A stretch of DNA of 64,000 bases from Mesorhizobium intechi (GCF_002879535.1 NZ_PNOT02000239.1:17342-81341); one strand, 5' to 3'. Positions 48,516 through 57,448 are shown, counted from the first letter of the stretch. The notes: generated by a model from the letters alone, not told the origin. A program made the numbers and translations.

Positions 48516-50185
48516 TGGCTGACAGCAACGCGAAGCCCGGACAACCCAAGGCAGGCGTGCTGCTCGATATCCGCAATCTGCGCATCGAGGCCACGGTCTA
48601 CCCGCCCGGCGAGGCGCCAAAGAACATCGTGCTGGTGCACGATGTCTCGCTGACGCTGGAAAAGGGCAAGGTGCTGGGGCTGATCGGTGAATCCGGCGCC
48701 GGCAAGTCGACCATCGGCCTGTCGTCGATGGGCTATGGCCGTGGCGGCGTGCGCATCACCGGCGGCGAGGTAATCCTCAACGGCCGCGACATCCTGAAGG
48801 GTGGCAAGGAAGGTTTCCGCAAACTGCGCGGCCGCGAGGTCTGCTATGTCGCGCAGTCGGCGGCGGCTGCCTTCAACCCGGCGCACCGGCTGATGGACCA
48901 GGTGGTGGAAGCCACGCTGCTGCATGGCACGGCGACACGCGCCGAAGCCGAAAGGCGCGCTGTCGCGCTGTTCAAGAAGCTCAGCCTGCCAAACCCGGAA
49001 ACCATCGGCGAGCGCTTTCCGCACCAGGTCTCGGGCGGCCAGTTGCAGCGGGTAATGACAGCAATGGCGCTGTGCTCGGAACCCGACCTGATCGTCTTCG
49101 ACGAGCCGACAACGGCGCTCGACGTGACGACTCAGATCGACGTGCTGGCGGCGATCAAGGACGCCATCCGCGACACGCATGTGGCGGCGCTCTACATCAC
49201 CCACGACCTCGCGGTCGTCGCCCAGGTCTCCGACGAGATCATGGTGCTGCGCCATGGCAGGCTGGTCGAATGGGGCGGTACCCGCCAGATCATCAAGGAG
49301 CCGCGCCAGCAATATACCAACGCGCTGGTCTCGGTGCATGAGATCGAGCACCAGGAGCAGAACCCCGGCGTGACCCCGTTCCTGTCGGTGAAGAACGTCA
49401 CCGCCGCTTATGGCGGCGGTCACGTCAAGGTACTGAAGAACGTCTCGGTCGACATCTACCCGGGCCAGACGCTGGCAGTGGTCGGCGAATCCGGCTCCGG
49501 CAAGTCGACGCTGGCGCGCGCCATCACCGGCCTTTTGCCGCCCGAGCAAGGCACCGTCACCTTCGACGGGCGCCCGCTCGCCAACCGGCTCGCCGACCGG
49601 CCGAAGGAAGACCTGCGCCAACTGCAGATGATCTACCAGATGGCAGATGTCGCGATGAACCCGCGCCAGACCGTCGGCACGATCATCGGCCGGCCGCTCG
49701 AATTCTATTTCGGCATGCGCGGCAGGGAACGCGACAAGCGCGTCGCCGAACTGCTCGACGAGATCGAGATGGGCAAGGGCTTTGTCGATCGCTATCCGGC
49801 TGAACTTTCGGGCGGCCAGAAGCAGCGCGTCTGCATTGCCCGCTCGCTCGCGGCCAAGCCGAAGCTGATCATCTGCGACGAGGTGACCTCGGCGCTCGAT
49901 CCGCTGGTCGCCAACGGCATCCTCAAGCTGCTGCTCAACCTGCAGCAGCACGAGAAGGTCGCCTATCTTTTCATCACCCACGATCTGGCGACGGTGAAGT
50001 CGATCGCCGATTCGATCGCGGTGATGTATCGCGGCGAAGTGGTCCGCTACGGTTCGAAGAGCAAGGTTCTGACGCCGCCCTTCGACGCCTATACCGACCT
50101 TCTCCTGTCGTCGGTTCCGGAGATGGAGATCGGCTGGCTGGAAAAGGCGATCAAGGGGCGGCGCATGGCCAGCGCGGGGAACTAG
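48515..50185 (+). CDS. ABC transporter double ATP-binding protein (DppD-DppF fusion)
   Basis: This 556 aa protein has two complete ATPase cassettes in one chain. The first has Walker A GESGAGKST, signature VSGGQLQR and Walker B LIVFDEPTTALD; the second has GESGSGKST, LSGGQKQR and LIICDEVTSALD. Both H-loops are present (YITHDLAVVAQ, FITHDLATVKS). Such fusions energise Dpp/Opp importers and need no other ATPase. ATG 48515 is preferred to GTG 48512; GGGAGG lies upstream. Confidence 0.94.
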   Translation: MADSNAKPGQPKAGVLLDIRNLRIEATVYPPGEAPKNIVLVHDVSLTLEKGKVLGLIGESGAGKSTIGLSSMGYGRGGVRITGGEVILNGRDILKGGKEGFRKLRGREVCYVAQSAAAAFNPAHRLMDQVVEATLLHGTATRAEAERRAVALFKKLSLPNPETIGERFPHQVSGGQLQRVMTAMALCSEPDLIVFDEPTTALDVTTQIDVLAAIKDAIRDTHVAALYITHDLAVVAQVSDEIMVLRHGRLVEWGGTRQIIKEPRQQYTNALVSVHEIEHQEQNPGVTPFLSVKNVTAAYGGGHVKVLKNVSVDIYPGQTLAVVGESGSGKSTLARAITGLLPPEQGTVTFDGRPLANRLADRPKEDLRQLQMIYQMADVAMNPRQTVGTIIGRPLEFYFGMRGRERDKRVAELLDEIEMGKGFVDRYPAELSGGQKQRVCIARSLAAKPKLIICDEVTSALDPLVANGILKLLLNLQQHEKVAYLFITHDLATVKSIADSIAVMYRGEVVRYGSKSKVLTPPFDAYTDLLLSSVPEMEIGWLEKAIKGRRMASAGN

Positions 50186-50296
50186 CGGTCCATTTGCCAG
50201 GCGGCGGCTGGCGTCATCCGGATGCAACACGAAAGCGCCACACGTCCTTGCGGACGGGCGCTGCCCGTGACGTGGTTTTCAACAGGGGGCAGGAAC

Positions 50297-51886
50297 ATGA
50301 CGACTGAACTCGACCATCTCGCCGATCTCGCCGGCCAGGGCCGGATATCGCGCCGCGACTTCCTTGGCCGCACGGCGGCACTGGGTGTGTCGGCGGCGCT
50401 GGCAACGACGCTGGCCGGGAAGGCCTTCGCGCAGACGCCGGTCAAGGGCGGCATCCTCAAGGCCGGCCTGCAGGGCGGTGAGTCGACCAACAGCCTCGAC
50501 CCCGCGCTGAACCTCAGCCAGGTCACCTACAGCTTCGGCAAGCAGTGGGGCGAATATCTGGTCCGGCTGATGCCCGACAACAGCCTGACCAATATGATCG
50601 CGCAGGAGATCGGCGCGTCCAAGGACGCCAAGACCTGGACGATCAAGGTGCGCGACGGCATCGAGTTCCACAATGGCAAGACCGTCACCGCCGAGGACAT
50701 CGCCGCCACCATCGAGCGCCATGCCGACGAAAAATCCAAGTCCGGCGCGCTCGGCATCCTCAAGAACATCAAGGGCGTCAAGGCAAGCGGCAAGGAAGTC
50801 GTCGTCACGCTCGGCGATGCCGACGCCGATTTCCCCTATCTGATGGCCGACTACCACCTCGTCATCCAGCCAAATGGCGGCAAGGACAACCCGAATGCCG
50901 GCATCAGCGCCGGTCCATACAAGGTCACAATCAACCAGCCTGGCGTGCGCCATGGCGGCGAGCGCTTCGCCAATTACTGGCAAGGCGACAAAATGGGCCA
51001 TGCCGACCAGATCGAGATCGTCGTCATCAATGACGCCACCGCGCGGCTTGCCGCGCTGCAGGGCGGCCAGGTGCACATGATCAACCGCGTCGAGCCCAAG
51101 GTCGTCGACCTGGTCAAGCGCATCCCCGGCGTCAGCATCGAGAACGTGTCGGGCAAGGGCTACTACCCGTTCAACATGTTCTGCGACACGGCGCCCTTCG
51201 ACAACAACGACCTGCGCATGGCGCTGAAACTCGCCATGGACCGTGAGGAGATGCTGACGAAGATCCTGCGCGGCTACGGTTCGGTCGGCAACGACTTCCC
51301 GATCAACGAAGCCTACCCGTTGTTCTCGACCGACATCGAACAGCGCAAGTTCGACCCGGAGAAGGCGGCTGCTCTCTACAAGAAGTCGGGCCACAGCGGC
51401 TCGATCCTGCTGCGCACTTCCGACGTTGCCTTCCCCGGCGCCGTCGATGCCGCCCAGCTCTATCAGCAATCCTGCGCCAAGGCCGGCATCAAGATCGAGA
51501 TCAAGCGCGAGCCCGGCGACGGCTACTGGTCGGAAGTCTGGAACAAGCAGCCCTTCTCTCTCTCCTACTGGGGCGGCCGCGCCACGCAGGACCAGATGTA
51601 TTCCACCGGCTACGTCTCGACCGCCGACTGGAACGACACCCGCTTCAAACGGCCGGAATTCGACAAGATGCTGTTTGCGGCACGCGGCGAACTCGACCAA
51701 GCCAAGCGCAAGGCGATCTACCACGACATGGCGGTGCTGATGCGCGACGAGGGCGGCCTGATCGTGCCGTTCTTCAACCAGTTCATCGATGCCGCCGCCA
51801 CCAACAAGATCGGCGGCTTCGCCAAGAGCCCGATCGGCGAAATGATGGATGGCTACGCGCTGGCTGAATGCTGGCTCAACGCTTAG
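50297..51886 (+). CDS. Dpp/Opp-type ABC transporter substrate-binding protein, second copy
   Basis: This 529 aa protein is a close paralogue of the one at 45118: both share FANYWQGDKMGHADQIE, INDATAR, MINRVEPK, FDNNDLRMALKLA and IKREPGDGYW. It too has a Tat signal (ISRRDFLGRTAALG, then AGKAFAQ). The gap before it contains a small hairpin (CGTCC/GGACG near 50246). ATG 50297 follows GGGGGCAGGA. Two binding proteins probably widen the range of one transporter, or one recognises a modified form of the substrate. Confidence 0.93.
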   Translation: MTTELDHLADLAGQGRISRRDFLGRTAALGVSAALATTLAGKAFAQTPVKGGILKAGLQGGESTNSLDPALNLSQVTYSFGKQWGEYLVRLMPDNSLTNMIAQEIGASKDAKTWTIKVRDGIEFHNGKTVTAEDIAATIERHADEKSKSGALGILKNIKGVKASGKEVVVTLGDADADFPYLMADYHLVIQPNGGKDNPNAGISAGPYKVTINQPGVRHGGERFANYWQGDKMGHADQIEIVVINDATARLAALQGGQVHMINRVEPKVVDLVKRIPGVSIENVSGKGYYPFNMFCDTAPFDNNDLRMALKLAMDREEMLTKILRGYGSVGNDFPINEAYPLFSTDIEQRKFDPEKAAALYKKSGHSGSILLRTSDVAFPGAVDAAQLYQQSCAKAGIKIEIKREPGDGYWSEVWNKQPFSLSYWGGRATQDQMYSTGYVSTADWNDTRFKRPEFDKMLFAARGELDQAKRKAIYHDMAVLMRDEGGLIVPFFNQFIDAAATNKIGGFAKSPIGEMMDGYALAECWLNA

Positions 51887-51984
51887 CCGCATCCTACCTG
51901 CCTGATTCACGTGTAAGAACGCCGTGTGAGCGAAACGGCATGCGGCGTTCCCGTTTCAACCACCAGACATCCATGGAGCAGCCC

Positions 51985-52824
51985 ATGGCGCTCAAGTCCA
52001 AGCTTCTGCTGATCATCCTCGATGGCGTGCCCTACAGGAACTGGCGCCGGCTGATGGGCAATCTCGAAGGCTGGCTGCAGTCGGGCGAAGCGCGGGTCTG
52101 GAAGATGCGCTCGGTGCTGCCATCGACATCGGCCTGCTGCTATGCCTCGATCCACACCGGCGTGTCGCCGCAGGTGCATGGCATTCTTTCCAACGAGAAT
52201 CGCTTCCGCGTCGCGCAGCCCGACATCTTCTCGGAGGTCAGCAAGGCCGGCGGCAAGACCGGGGCGGTTACCCATTCCTACTGGTCGGAATTCTTCCGCT
52301 CCTACCCGTTCGACCTGGTCGAGGACATGGAATATGACGAGCCCGGTGGGCCGATCACGCATGGCCGCTTCCACACCATGACCGGCTACAATGCCCGCAA
52401 CCAGATGACGCCGAGCGATGTCGACCTGTTCGCGACCCTGACCATGATGACCAAACGCCACGGTATCGACTACGGCATCCTGCACACCTGCACGCTGGAC
52501 TCGATGGGACATCGCTTCGGCCATGACTGCCACGAGATGGACCATGCGGTCTATGCTATGGACGGCATGCTGGCCGCCTTCCTGCCGGGCTGGATCGCGG
52601 CCGGCTACGAGGTCATGGTCACCGCCGACCACGGCCAGACGGACCGCGGCCACCATGGCGGCCATGACGACGAGATGCAGGATTTCGCGCTGTATTATTT
52701 CGGCCAGGGCAAGGGGCCGCAGGCCGACACGCTGCTCGATCAGCTGCAGCTGGCGCCGACGGTGCTGAGCCGGCTTGGCGTGCCGGTGCCAGAGAGCATG
52801 AAGGCGAAGCCGTTTTTGAGTTGA
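51985..52824 (+). CDS. Alkaline-phosphatase-superfamily hydrolase (nucleotide pyrophosphatase/phosphodiesterase-like)
   Basis: This 279 aa protein carries metal-site elements of the superfamily: LLLIILDGVPYRNW with Asp near the N-terminus, LPSTSACCYASIHTGVSPQVHGI where a Ser or Thr is the nucleophile, TLDSMGHRFGH, and VTADHGQTDRGHHGGHDDEM. There is no signal peptide, so it is cytosolic. Such enzymes split phosphodiesters, phosphonoacetate or sulfates. ATG 51985 has GGAG 6-7 bases upstream; ATG 51973 is alternative. Located behind the transporter, it may process the imported molecule. Confidence 0.85.
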   Translation: MALKSKLLLIILDGVPYRNWRRLMGNLEGWLQSGEARVWKMRSVLPSTSACCYASIHTGVSPQVHGILSNENRFRVAQPDIFSEVSKAGGKTGAVTHSYWSEFFRSYPFDLVEDMEYDEPGGPITHGRFHTMTGYNARNQMTPSDVDLFATLTMMTKRHGIDYGILHTCTLDSMGHRFGHDCHEMDHAVYAMDGMLAAFLPGWIAAGYEVMVTADHGQTDRGHHGGHDDEMQDFALYYFGQGKGPQADTLLDQLQLAPTVLSRLGVPVPESMKAKPFLS

Positions 52825-52829
52825 GCGAG

Positions 52830-52975
52830 CCGCCCCCCTTGTGAAGGGGGATTGTCGCGAAGCGACAAGACGGACAAGGGGTACTCCAGCTTGGCACTGA
52901 CGGCACTCCGTCACCCACCCCCTAACCGCCTCTGCGCCTGCGCGTCGATCCACCTCCCCCACAAGGGGGAAGGAA
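52830..52975. repeat. Intergenic repeat of four adjacent hairpins
   Basis: Four perfect stems lie in about 145 bases: CCCCCTT/AAGGGGG (52834-52850), TTGTCGC/GCGACAA (52852-52868), TGACGG/CCGTCA (52898-52913) and TCCCCC/GGGGGA (52955-52970). The ends are C-rich and partly mirror each other. This resembles the short palindromic elements scattered between genes in rhizobia. It follows the phosphatase-like gene and could stop transcription before the sigma-factor operon. No coding frame here is believable. Confidence 0.7.
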
Positions 52976-53097
52976 AGGCGTCCCTACTGGCAACCGCCCC
53001 TTTCTTCGTTTAGCCTCCTCAAATTCCTTGGCGGAGGATGAACCTTTTTGGATCGACCGGCGACAGAGCAGACAGGAGCCAGGCGGCTCGACCGGCC

Positions 53098-53664
53098 ATG
53101 ACGGCAGCGACGGAGACGGATCGCGCGCTTGTCGACCGGGTCGCGAAGGGCGACCGTGCCGCCGTGCGGCTCCTGTTCATGCGTCACCACGCGCGGGTCT
53201 ACCGCTTCGTGGCGCGCCAGACGGGATCGGAAATGATGGCTGACGATATCGCGAACGAGGTGTTCCTTGAGCTGTGGCGCCAGGCGCCGGGCTTCGAAGG
53301 GCGCTCCGAAGTCTCGACATGGCTGCTCGGCATCGCCCGGTTCAAGGCGCTGTCGCAGCTGCGCAAGAAGAAGGAAGACTGGATCGACGACGAGGCCGCC
53401 GCCGCGGTGCCCGACAGCGCCGACACGCCGGAGGTCGTCACCATGAAAGAGGACAAGGCCGCCGCCTTGCGCCGGTTCATCGACGCCTTGCCCGAAGAAC
53501 ACCGCACGGTGATCGACCTTGCCTATTATCATGGGCAGTCGGTGACAGAGATCGGCGAGGTGCTCGCCATCCCGGTGGCGACGGTCAAAACCCGGATGTT
53601 CTACGCCCGCAAGAAACTCGGCGAAGCCCTCAAGGCCGCCGGTTACGACAGGGGGTGGCCATGA
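53098..53664 (+). CDS. ECF RNA polymerase sigma factor
   Basis: This is about 188 aa from ATG 53098 (MTAATETDR), or 208 aa from ATG 53038, which abuts GGCGGAGG too closely. Region 2 (ALVDRVAKGDRAAVRLLFMR; DDIANEVFLELWRQAPGFEG; STWLLGIARFKALSQLRKKK) and region 4 (ALPEEHRTVIDLAYYHGQSV, then TEIGEVLAIPVATVKTRMFY) are complete. The last codons overlap the anti-sigma gene start (ATGA). As with most such factors it probably controls its own operon and an extracytoplasmic response. Confidence 0.93.
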   Translation: MTAATETDRALVDRVAKGDRAAVRLLFMRHHARVYRFVARQTGSEMMADDIANEVFLELWRQAPGFEGRSEVSTWLLGIARFKALSQLRKKKEDWIDDEAAAAVPDSADTPEVVTMKEDKAAALRRFIDALPEEHRTVIDLAYYHGQSVTEIGEVLAIPVATVKTRMFYARKKLGEALKAAGYDRGWP

Positions 53665-54329
53665 GCGCCGCTGAAAAAATGTCACGCCGCGACGAAATGG
53701 AAACGCTGCTGCCGTTCTACCTGAACGGCTCGCTGGAAGGCTCCGACCTCGAAGCCGTCGAGGAGTGGCTGGCGACCGATCCGGCGGCGATGGCAGCCCT
53801 TGGCGAGGCCGAGGCCGAATTCTCCGGCACATCGGCGGCCAATGAAGCAATCCGCCCGCCAGCCGATGCGCTCAGCCGCTTGGCCAAGGCGCTCGACGCC
53901 GAGGCCGGACCTGCACGCAAGCCGACTGGCTCGTCCTGGCTGGCGCAGGCCTGGGGCCGCTTCATGGCGGTGCCGGTCGGCGTCGCCTGGGCGGCGGCCG
54001 CGGTCCTGCTGGCGCTGATCGCGGTGCAGTCCCTGGTGCAGCCCGGCGGCAAGGGCAAGGATTTCGAGATCGCCGGCGCGCAAGACGATCTGGCAAAAAT
54101 GCCGTTCGCCCTGGTCAAGTTCAAACCGGATGCCAAGATGTCGGACATTTCGGCATTCCTCGGCGGCAACGGGCTGAAAGTCATCGGCGGGCCGACCGCG
54201 GACGGCGTGTTCCGGATCGGCATTCCCGCCGCCAACGCGGCCGACTATGCCAAGCAGCTCGGCATTATTGCCGCCCAGCCATTCGCGGACACCGTGATCG
54301 AGGGAAGGAAACCGGTTGATGGCGGCTGA
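53661..54329 (+). CDS. Membrane anti-sigma factor with protease-propeptide-like periplasmic domain
   Basis: This 222 aa protein has a cytosolic N-terminal domain (METLLPFYLNGSLEGSDLEA; VEEWLATDPAAMAAL) without the zinc-binding HxxxCxxC of ZAS proteins, one membrane helix (about 101-126, FMAVPVGVAWAAAAVLLALI), and a periplasmic part of about 90 residues. That part (FALVKFKPDAKMSDISAFLG, then NGLKVIGGPTADGVFRIGIP and DTVIEGRK) resembles the prodomain of subtilases. It overlaps both neighbours. It should hold the sigma factor inactive until the periplasmic domain is disturbed. Confidence 0.88.
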   Translation: MSAAEKMSRRDEMETLLPFYLNGSLEGSDLEAVEEWLATDPAAMAALGEAEAEFSGTSAANEAIRPPADALSRLAKALDAEAGPARKPTGSSWLAQAWGRFMAVPVGVAWAAAAVLLALIAVQSLVQPGGKGKDFEIAGAQDDLAKMPFALVKFKPDAKMSDISAFLGGNGLKVIGGPTADGVFRIGIPAANAADYAKQLGIIAAQPFADTVIEGRKPVDGG

Positions 54330-55767
54330 GGCGGCCCTTCGATTCGCGGCAATCCTGGCGGCGGCGATGACAATCGCCGCCGTGCCCGCGTCGGCACAGA
54401 CCAATGCCGCCGGGAGCGACCGGACGAAAATCGACTGCCGATACGGCACCAATGAAGCCGGCGCCGACTGCGCCAAGGACGGCGGCGGCGCCAGCGACAA
54501 TGCCGGCGGTGCGGGGTCTGCCCAGGCGGCCGCCGTCTTTCTTCCCGCCTTGATCGTCGACCTGTTTCCCAATCCGGTCGCGCCTCCGGCACCGGTGCCG
54601 ACGCCGCAGCCGGCACCGGTCACGCCGCCGGGCAACAATCAGGCCGGCCCTCCGGCCGGCGGGCCGATCGTCTCGCCGACCGATCTCGTCGCCGTGCAGC
54701 CGCCGCGCGCCGTGGCGGGCGAGTTTGTCCCCGACGAAGTGCTGGTGACGGTCGACGGCGATGCCGGCGCCGTGCAGCAGATCGCCGCCTCCTTCGGCCT
54801 CGAAGTGCGCTCGCAGCGCCAGTCACGCCTGCTCGGCACCACGCTGGTGCGCTTCGGCATTCCCGATGGTCGCCCCGTCGGCGTCGTGCTGGCGCAGCTT
54901 GCCGCCGACGGCCGCACGCAGCGGCGCGAGCCCAACCACATCTACTCGCTGCAGCAGGCCGCCGGCATCGTCAACTATGCCTTCGACCGCATCGCGCTCG
55001 ATGCCAAACAGGCGAGCGGTCAAAACGTCCGCGTTGCCGTCATCGATACCGGCATCGACGACACCAACCCGGCGCTGGCCGGTGTCATCGCCGCGCAGTT
55101 CGACGCCATGCCCGGCGTGCCGGTCGAAAAACGCGACCATGGCACCTCGATCGACGGACTGATCGCCGGTGTCGGAGCGCTGGAAGGCATGGCGCCGGGC
55201 GCCAGGATTTACCACGCTCGCGCCTTCGAAGGCGGCAAGTCAACCATGGACGTCATCCTGGCGGCGCTCGACTGGGCGGCTGAGCAAAATGTCAGCATCA
55301 TCAATATGAGCTTTGTCGGGCCGAAGAACGACCTGCTCGGCGCCGCCTGCCGCAATGCCCGCGCGCTCGGCATGGTGCTGGTCGCCGCCGCCGGCAACAA
55401 CGGACCGAAGGCGCCCTATGGCTACCCGGCCGCCTTCGACGGCGTGATCGCGGTGACCGCGACCGACGCCAAGGACGCTCTGATGCCGCAGGCCAATCGC
55501 GGTGCCTATGTTTTCATCTCGGCGCCAGGCGTGGAGATGGTGGCGCCGAGCGGCGCCGGCACCGACGTGGTCACCGGCACCTCGTTCGCCGCGGCGATCG
55601 TCAGCGGCGCCATCGCCAACCTCCTCCATGCTTCGCCCGACCGCACCGCAGACGACATTGAGAAGGCTCTGGCAGCCACCGCCAAGGATCTCGGCCCCAA
55701 GGGGCGCGACAATGATTTCGGTTTTGGGCTGCTGGATACGAAGGCGGCGGAAGCGGCGAAGGAGTAG
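54319..55767 (+). CDS. Secreted subtilisin-like serine protease (S8 family)
   Basis: This 482 aa protein has a signal peptide ending in ASAQ (about residue 27), a Pro-rich segment (86-118), a prodomain (about 136-208; FVPDEVLVTVDGDAGAVQQI and RREPNHIY) and an S8 catalytic domain with the triad Asp243 (VIDTGID), His274 (RDHGTSI) and Ser422 (GTSFAAAIVSG), plus the oxyanion Asn360 (AAAGNNG). ATG 54319 overlaps the anti-sigma stop by 11 bases. It is the effector or regulator of the sigma operon and should be exported to the periplasm or outside. Confidence 0.92.
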   Translation: MAAEAALRFAAILAAAMTIAAVPASAQTNAAGSDRTKIDCRYGTNEAGADCAKDGGGASDNAGGAGSAQAAAVFLPALIVDLFPNPVAPPAPVPTPQPAPVTPPGNNQAGPPAGGPIVSPTDLVAVQPPRAVAGEFVPDEVLVTVDGDAGAVQQIAASFGLEVRSQRQSRLLGTTLVRFGIPDGRPVGVVLAQLAADGRTQRREPNHIYSLQQAAGIVNYAFDRIALDAKQASGQNVRVAVIDTGIDDTNPALAGVIAAQFDAMPGVPVEKRDHGTSIDGLIAGVGALEGMAPGARIYHARAFEGGKSTMDVILAALDWAAEQNVSIINMSFVGPKNDLLGAACRNARALGMVLVAAAGNNGPKAPYGYPAAFDGVIAVTATDAKDALMPQANRGAYVFISAPGVEMVAPSGAGTDVVTGTSFAAAIVSGAIANLLHASPDRTADDIEKALAATAKDLGPKGRDNDFGFGLLDTKAAEAAKE

Positions 55768-56063
55768 TTCTGCCCCCCGGGAAGCCGGGAGTTGCGCGAC
55801 TCTCGCGCCTGCGCCGGCCGAAAAACCGCGCTGGGTTGATCCGTCTTCATCGCCCATCTCGGGGCAGGGTGGCTAGTGCGGCGTTAACAGGATTGCGCCA
55901 TCCCGCTACGTTTCTTGCAATCCCTCCAGAAAGCGGACTGCCGTTGTGCGGCGCCAGGCTACACGCTTCCTGGCGCTGGTCGATGTGAGGCGGATCCCGG
56001 TCCGGACTAAGGGAATGGGCGAAGCGTCAACGGATCGAACCGACCCTTGATCGACGTCAGGTC
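55768..56063. other. Intergenic region between subtilase and aglR (296 bp)
   Basis: Both flanking genes end here. A weak GC hairpin (CCCGG/CCGGG, 55776-55789) lies just after the protease stop and could be a partial terminator. I saw no convincing gene or repeat in the rest. Confidence 0.35.
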
Positions 56064-57086
56064 CTAGGCAGGCGCGCCGGCCACTGACCCGCGCACCACC
56101 AGGTCGACCGGCCAGACCTCGCCGCGCGCGCCCTCCTCCAGCCCCGAAATCCGCGCTGCCAGCCGTTCGGCGACGCGGGCGCCGGCAAGGCGGATCGAGG
56201 AGCGCGTCGTCGACAGCGGCACGGAGAAATTCTCCGGCTTCAGCCAGGGGAAGACGTCGTCATGGGCGATCAGCGAGACATCGCCGGGAATGGTGAGGCC
56301 GAGGTCGCGCACCGCGCGCACGACGCCCAGCGCCATGATCAGGCTGGAGCAGGCGATCGCCGTCGGCGCGTCACCCTCCTCGAGCAGGCGCCTGGTGGCG
56401 CGATAGCCGTTCTCTTCGGTCATGACCACGGAGCAGACATGGCGTTCGCCCAGGCTTAGCCCGCTTGCCGCGAGCGCCCGGCGCACGCCGCGCTCGCGAT
56501 GGATGGCGAAGGTCTCGCGGTCGTCGCCATTGATCAGCGCCAGCCGCCGGTGGCCGAGCTGGACGAGCAGCCGCGCCGCTTCGTGGAACGCGCCCTCATT
56601 GTCGATGTCGAGATAGGGATAGTCGAAATCGAAGCCTTCGCTGCGGCCATGGACGAGGAAGGGGATGCCGAGCGTGCTGACCAGCGCCACCCGACTGTCC
56701 TGCGGCCGCGGCGAGGAGATATAGACGGCATCGACCTGCCGGTTGGCGACGATGCGCCGATAGGTCGTCTCCTGGTCGTCGGCGTCGGCCGGCGACAGCA
56801 CGAGGTCAAGCTCGTGCGAGCGGGCATAGTCACCGAGGCCGGACAGAAACTCGACGAAATGCGGATCGATGTCGACGGCCGCCCCCGTCGGCAGGACGTA
56901 GCCGATCATGCCGGATTTGCCGGTCGCCAGGCGCCGCGCGCTGGGATTGGGGCGATAGCCATGGCGCTTGGCGGCGTCCATGACGCGCCTGCGCGTCTCC
57001 TCGTTGACCTCCGGATAGCCGTTCAATGCCCGGCTTACCGTGGTTTGCGAAAGCGCCAGCATATGCGCGAGCTGCTTGAGGTTCAC
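56064..57086 (-). CDS. aglR: LacI-family regulator of the alpha-glucoside operon
   Basis: This 340 aa LacI protein has helix-turn-helix LKQLAHMLALSQTTVSRALN, hinge region YRPNPSARRLATGKSG, and the sensor domain (ISSPRPQDSRVALVSTLGIP; GDVSLIAHDDVFPWLKPENF). The preferred start is GTG 57086 (VNLKQLAHM) because GGAGG lies 5 bases upstream, the usual beginning for AglR; ATG 57098 would place the ribosome site against the codon. It diverges from aglEFGAK and two LacI-type palindromes lie between, so it should repress that operon until an alpha-glucoside is present. Confidence 0.93.
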   Translation of the reverse strand: MNLKQLAHMLALSQTTVSRALNGYPEVNEETRRRVMDAAKRHGYRPNPSARRLATGKSGMIGYVLPTGAAVDIDPHFVEFLSGLGDYARSHELDLVLSPADADDQETTYRRIVANRQVDAVYISSPRPQDSRVALVSTLGIPFLVHGRSEGFDFDYPYLDIDNEGAFHEAARLLVQLGHRRLALINGDDRETFAIHRERGVRRALAASGLSLGERHVCSVVMTEENGYRATRRLLEEGDAPTAIACSSLIMALGVVRAVRDLGLTIPGDVSLIAHDDVFPWLKPENFSVPLSTTRSSIRLAGARVAERLAARISGLEEGARGEVWPVDLVVRGSVAGAPA

Positions 57087-57104
57087 AACGGCCTCCATTC
57101 CCTC

Positions 57105-57114
57105 AAAGCGCTTT
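57105..57114. promoter_or_regulatory. LacI-type operator palindrome near aglR start
   Basis: AAAGCGCTTT is a perfect 10-bp palindrome with a central CpG pair typical of LacI-family sites, 18 bases upstream of the aglR start codon. It shares its core with the site at 57324 and suggests autoregulation. Confidence 0.6.
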
Positions 57115-57264
57115 TAAATTGAATCGACCCAATCGCCACAGGTGGCGCGACGGTATCGGGACGACCATAGTCGGGGTTGGAGCCAGTTTGAAACGAAAAT
57201 TGGCGTTGCGCTGCCAAAAAAGCATGCTGCGCTGCACTTTTCGGCGGCATGATCGGCGAAATTA

Positions 57265-57272
57265 AATCGATT
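57265..57272. promoter_or_regulatory. Short palindrome in the aglR-aglE gap
   Basis: AATCGATT is an 8-bp palindrome roughly midway between the two AAAGCGCTTT sites. It may be a half-related site or chance. Confidence 0.2.
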
Positions 57273-57323
57273 AGCTACCGGGCCTCTTGACTTTCAGATG
57301 ATTCAGTGGCGTGATCAAAAAAG

Positions 57324-57337
57324 CCAAAGCGCTTTGG
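57324..57337. promoter_or_regulatory. LacI-type operator upstream of aglE
   Basis: CCAAAGCGCTTTGG is a perfect 14-bp palindrome 112 bases before the aglE ATG, in the 362-base gap that separates aglR from aglE. It repeats the core at 57105. Two copies with this core on either side of the gap fit repression by a looping AglR dimer pair. Confidence 0.65.
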
Positions 57338-57448
57338 AAGACTCTTCGGAAGGTTGCGGTTCCCTTGCGACTGAGTCACAGTCCTGCGGCGTCGGCGGGC
57401 GGAATGGAGGTTCCGTCCGGTGTGTGTGACCCACTGGGAGGAATACCG

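Noticed and set aside
48290..50230. Minus-strand 646-codon open frame
   Set aside because: Antisense to the double ATPase, which has all ABC motifs on the plus strand.
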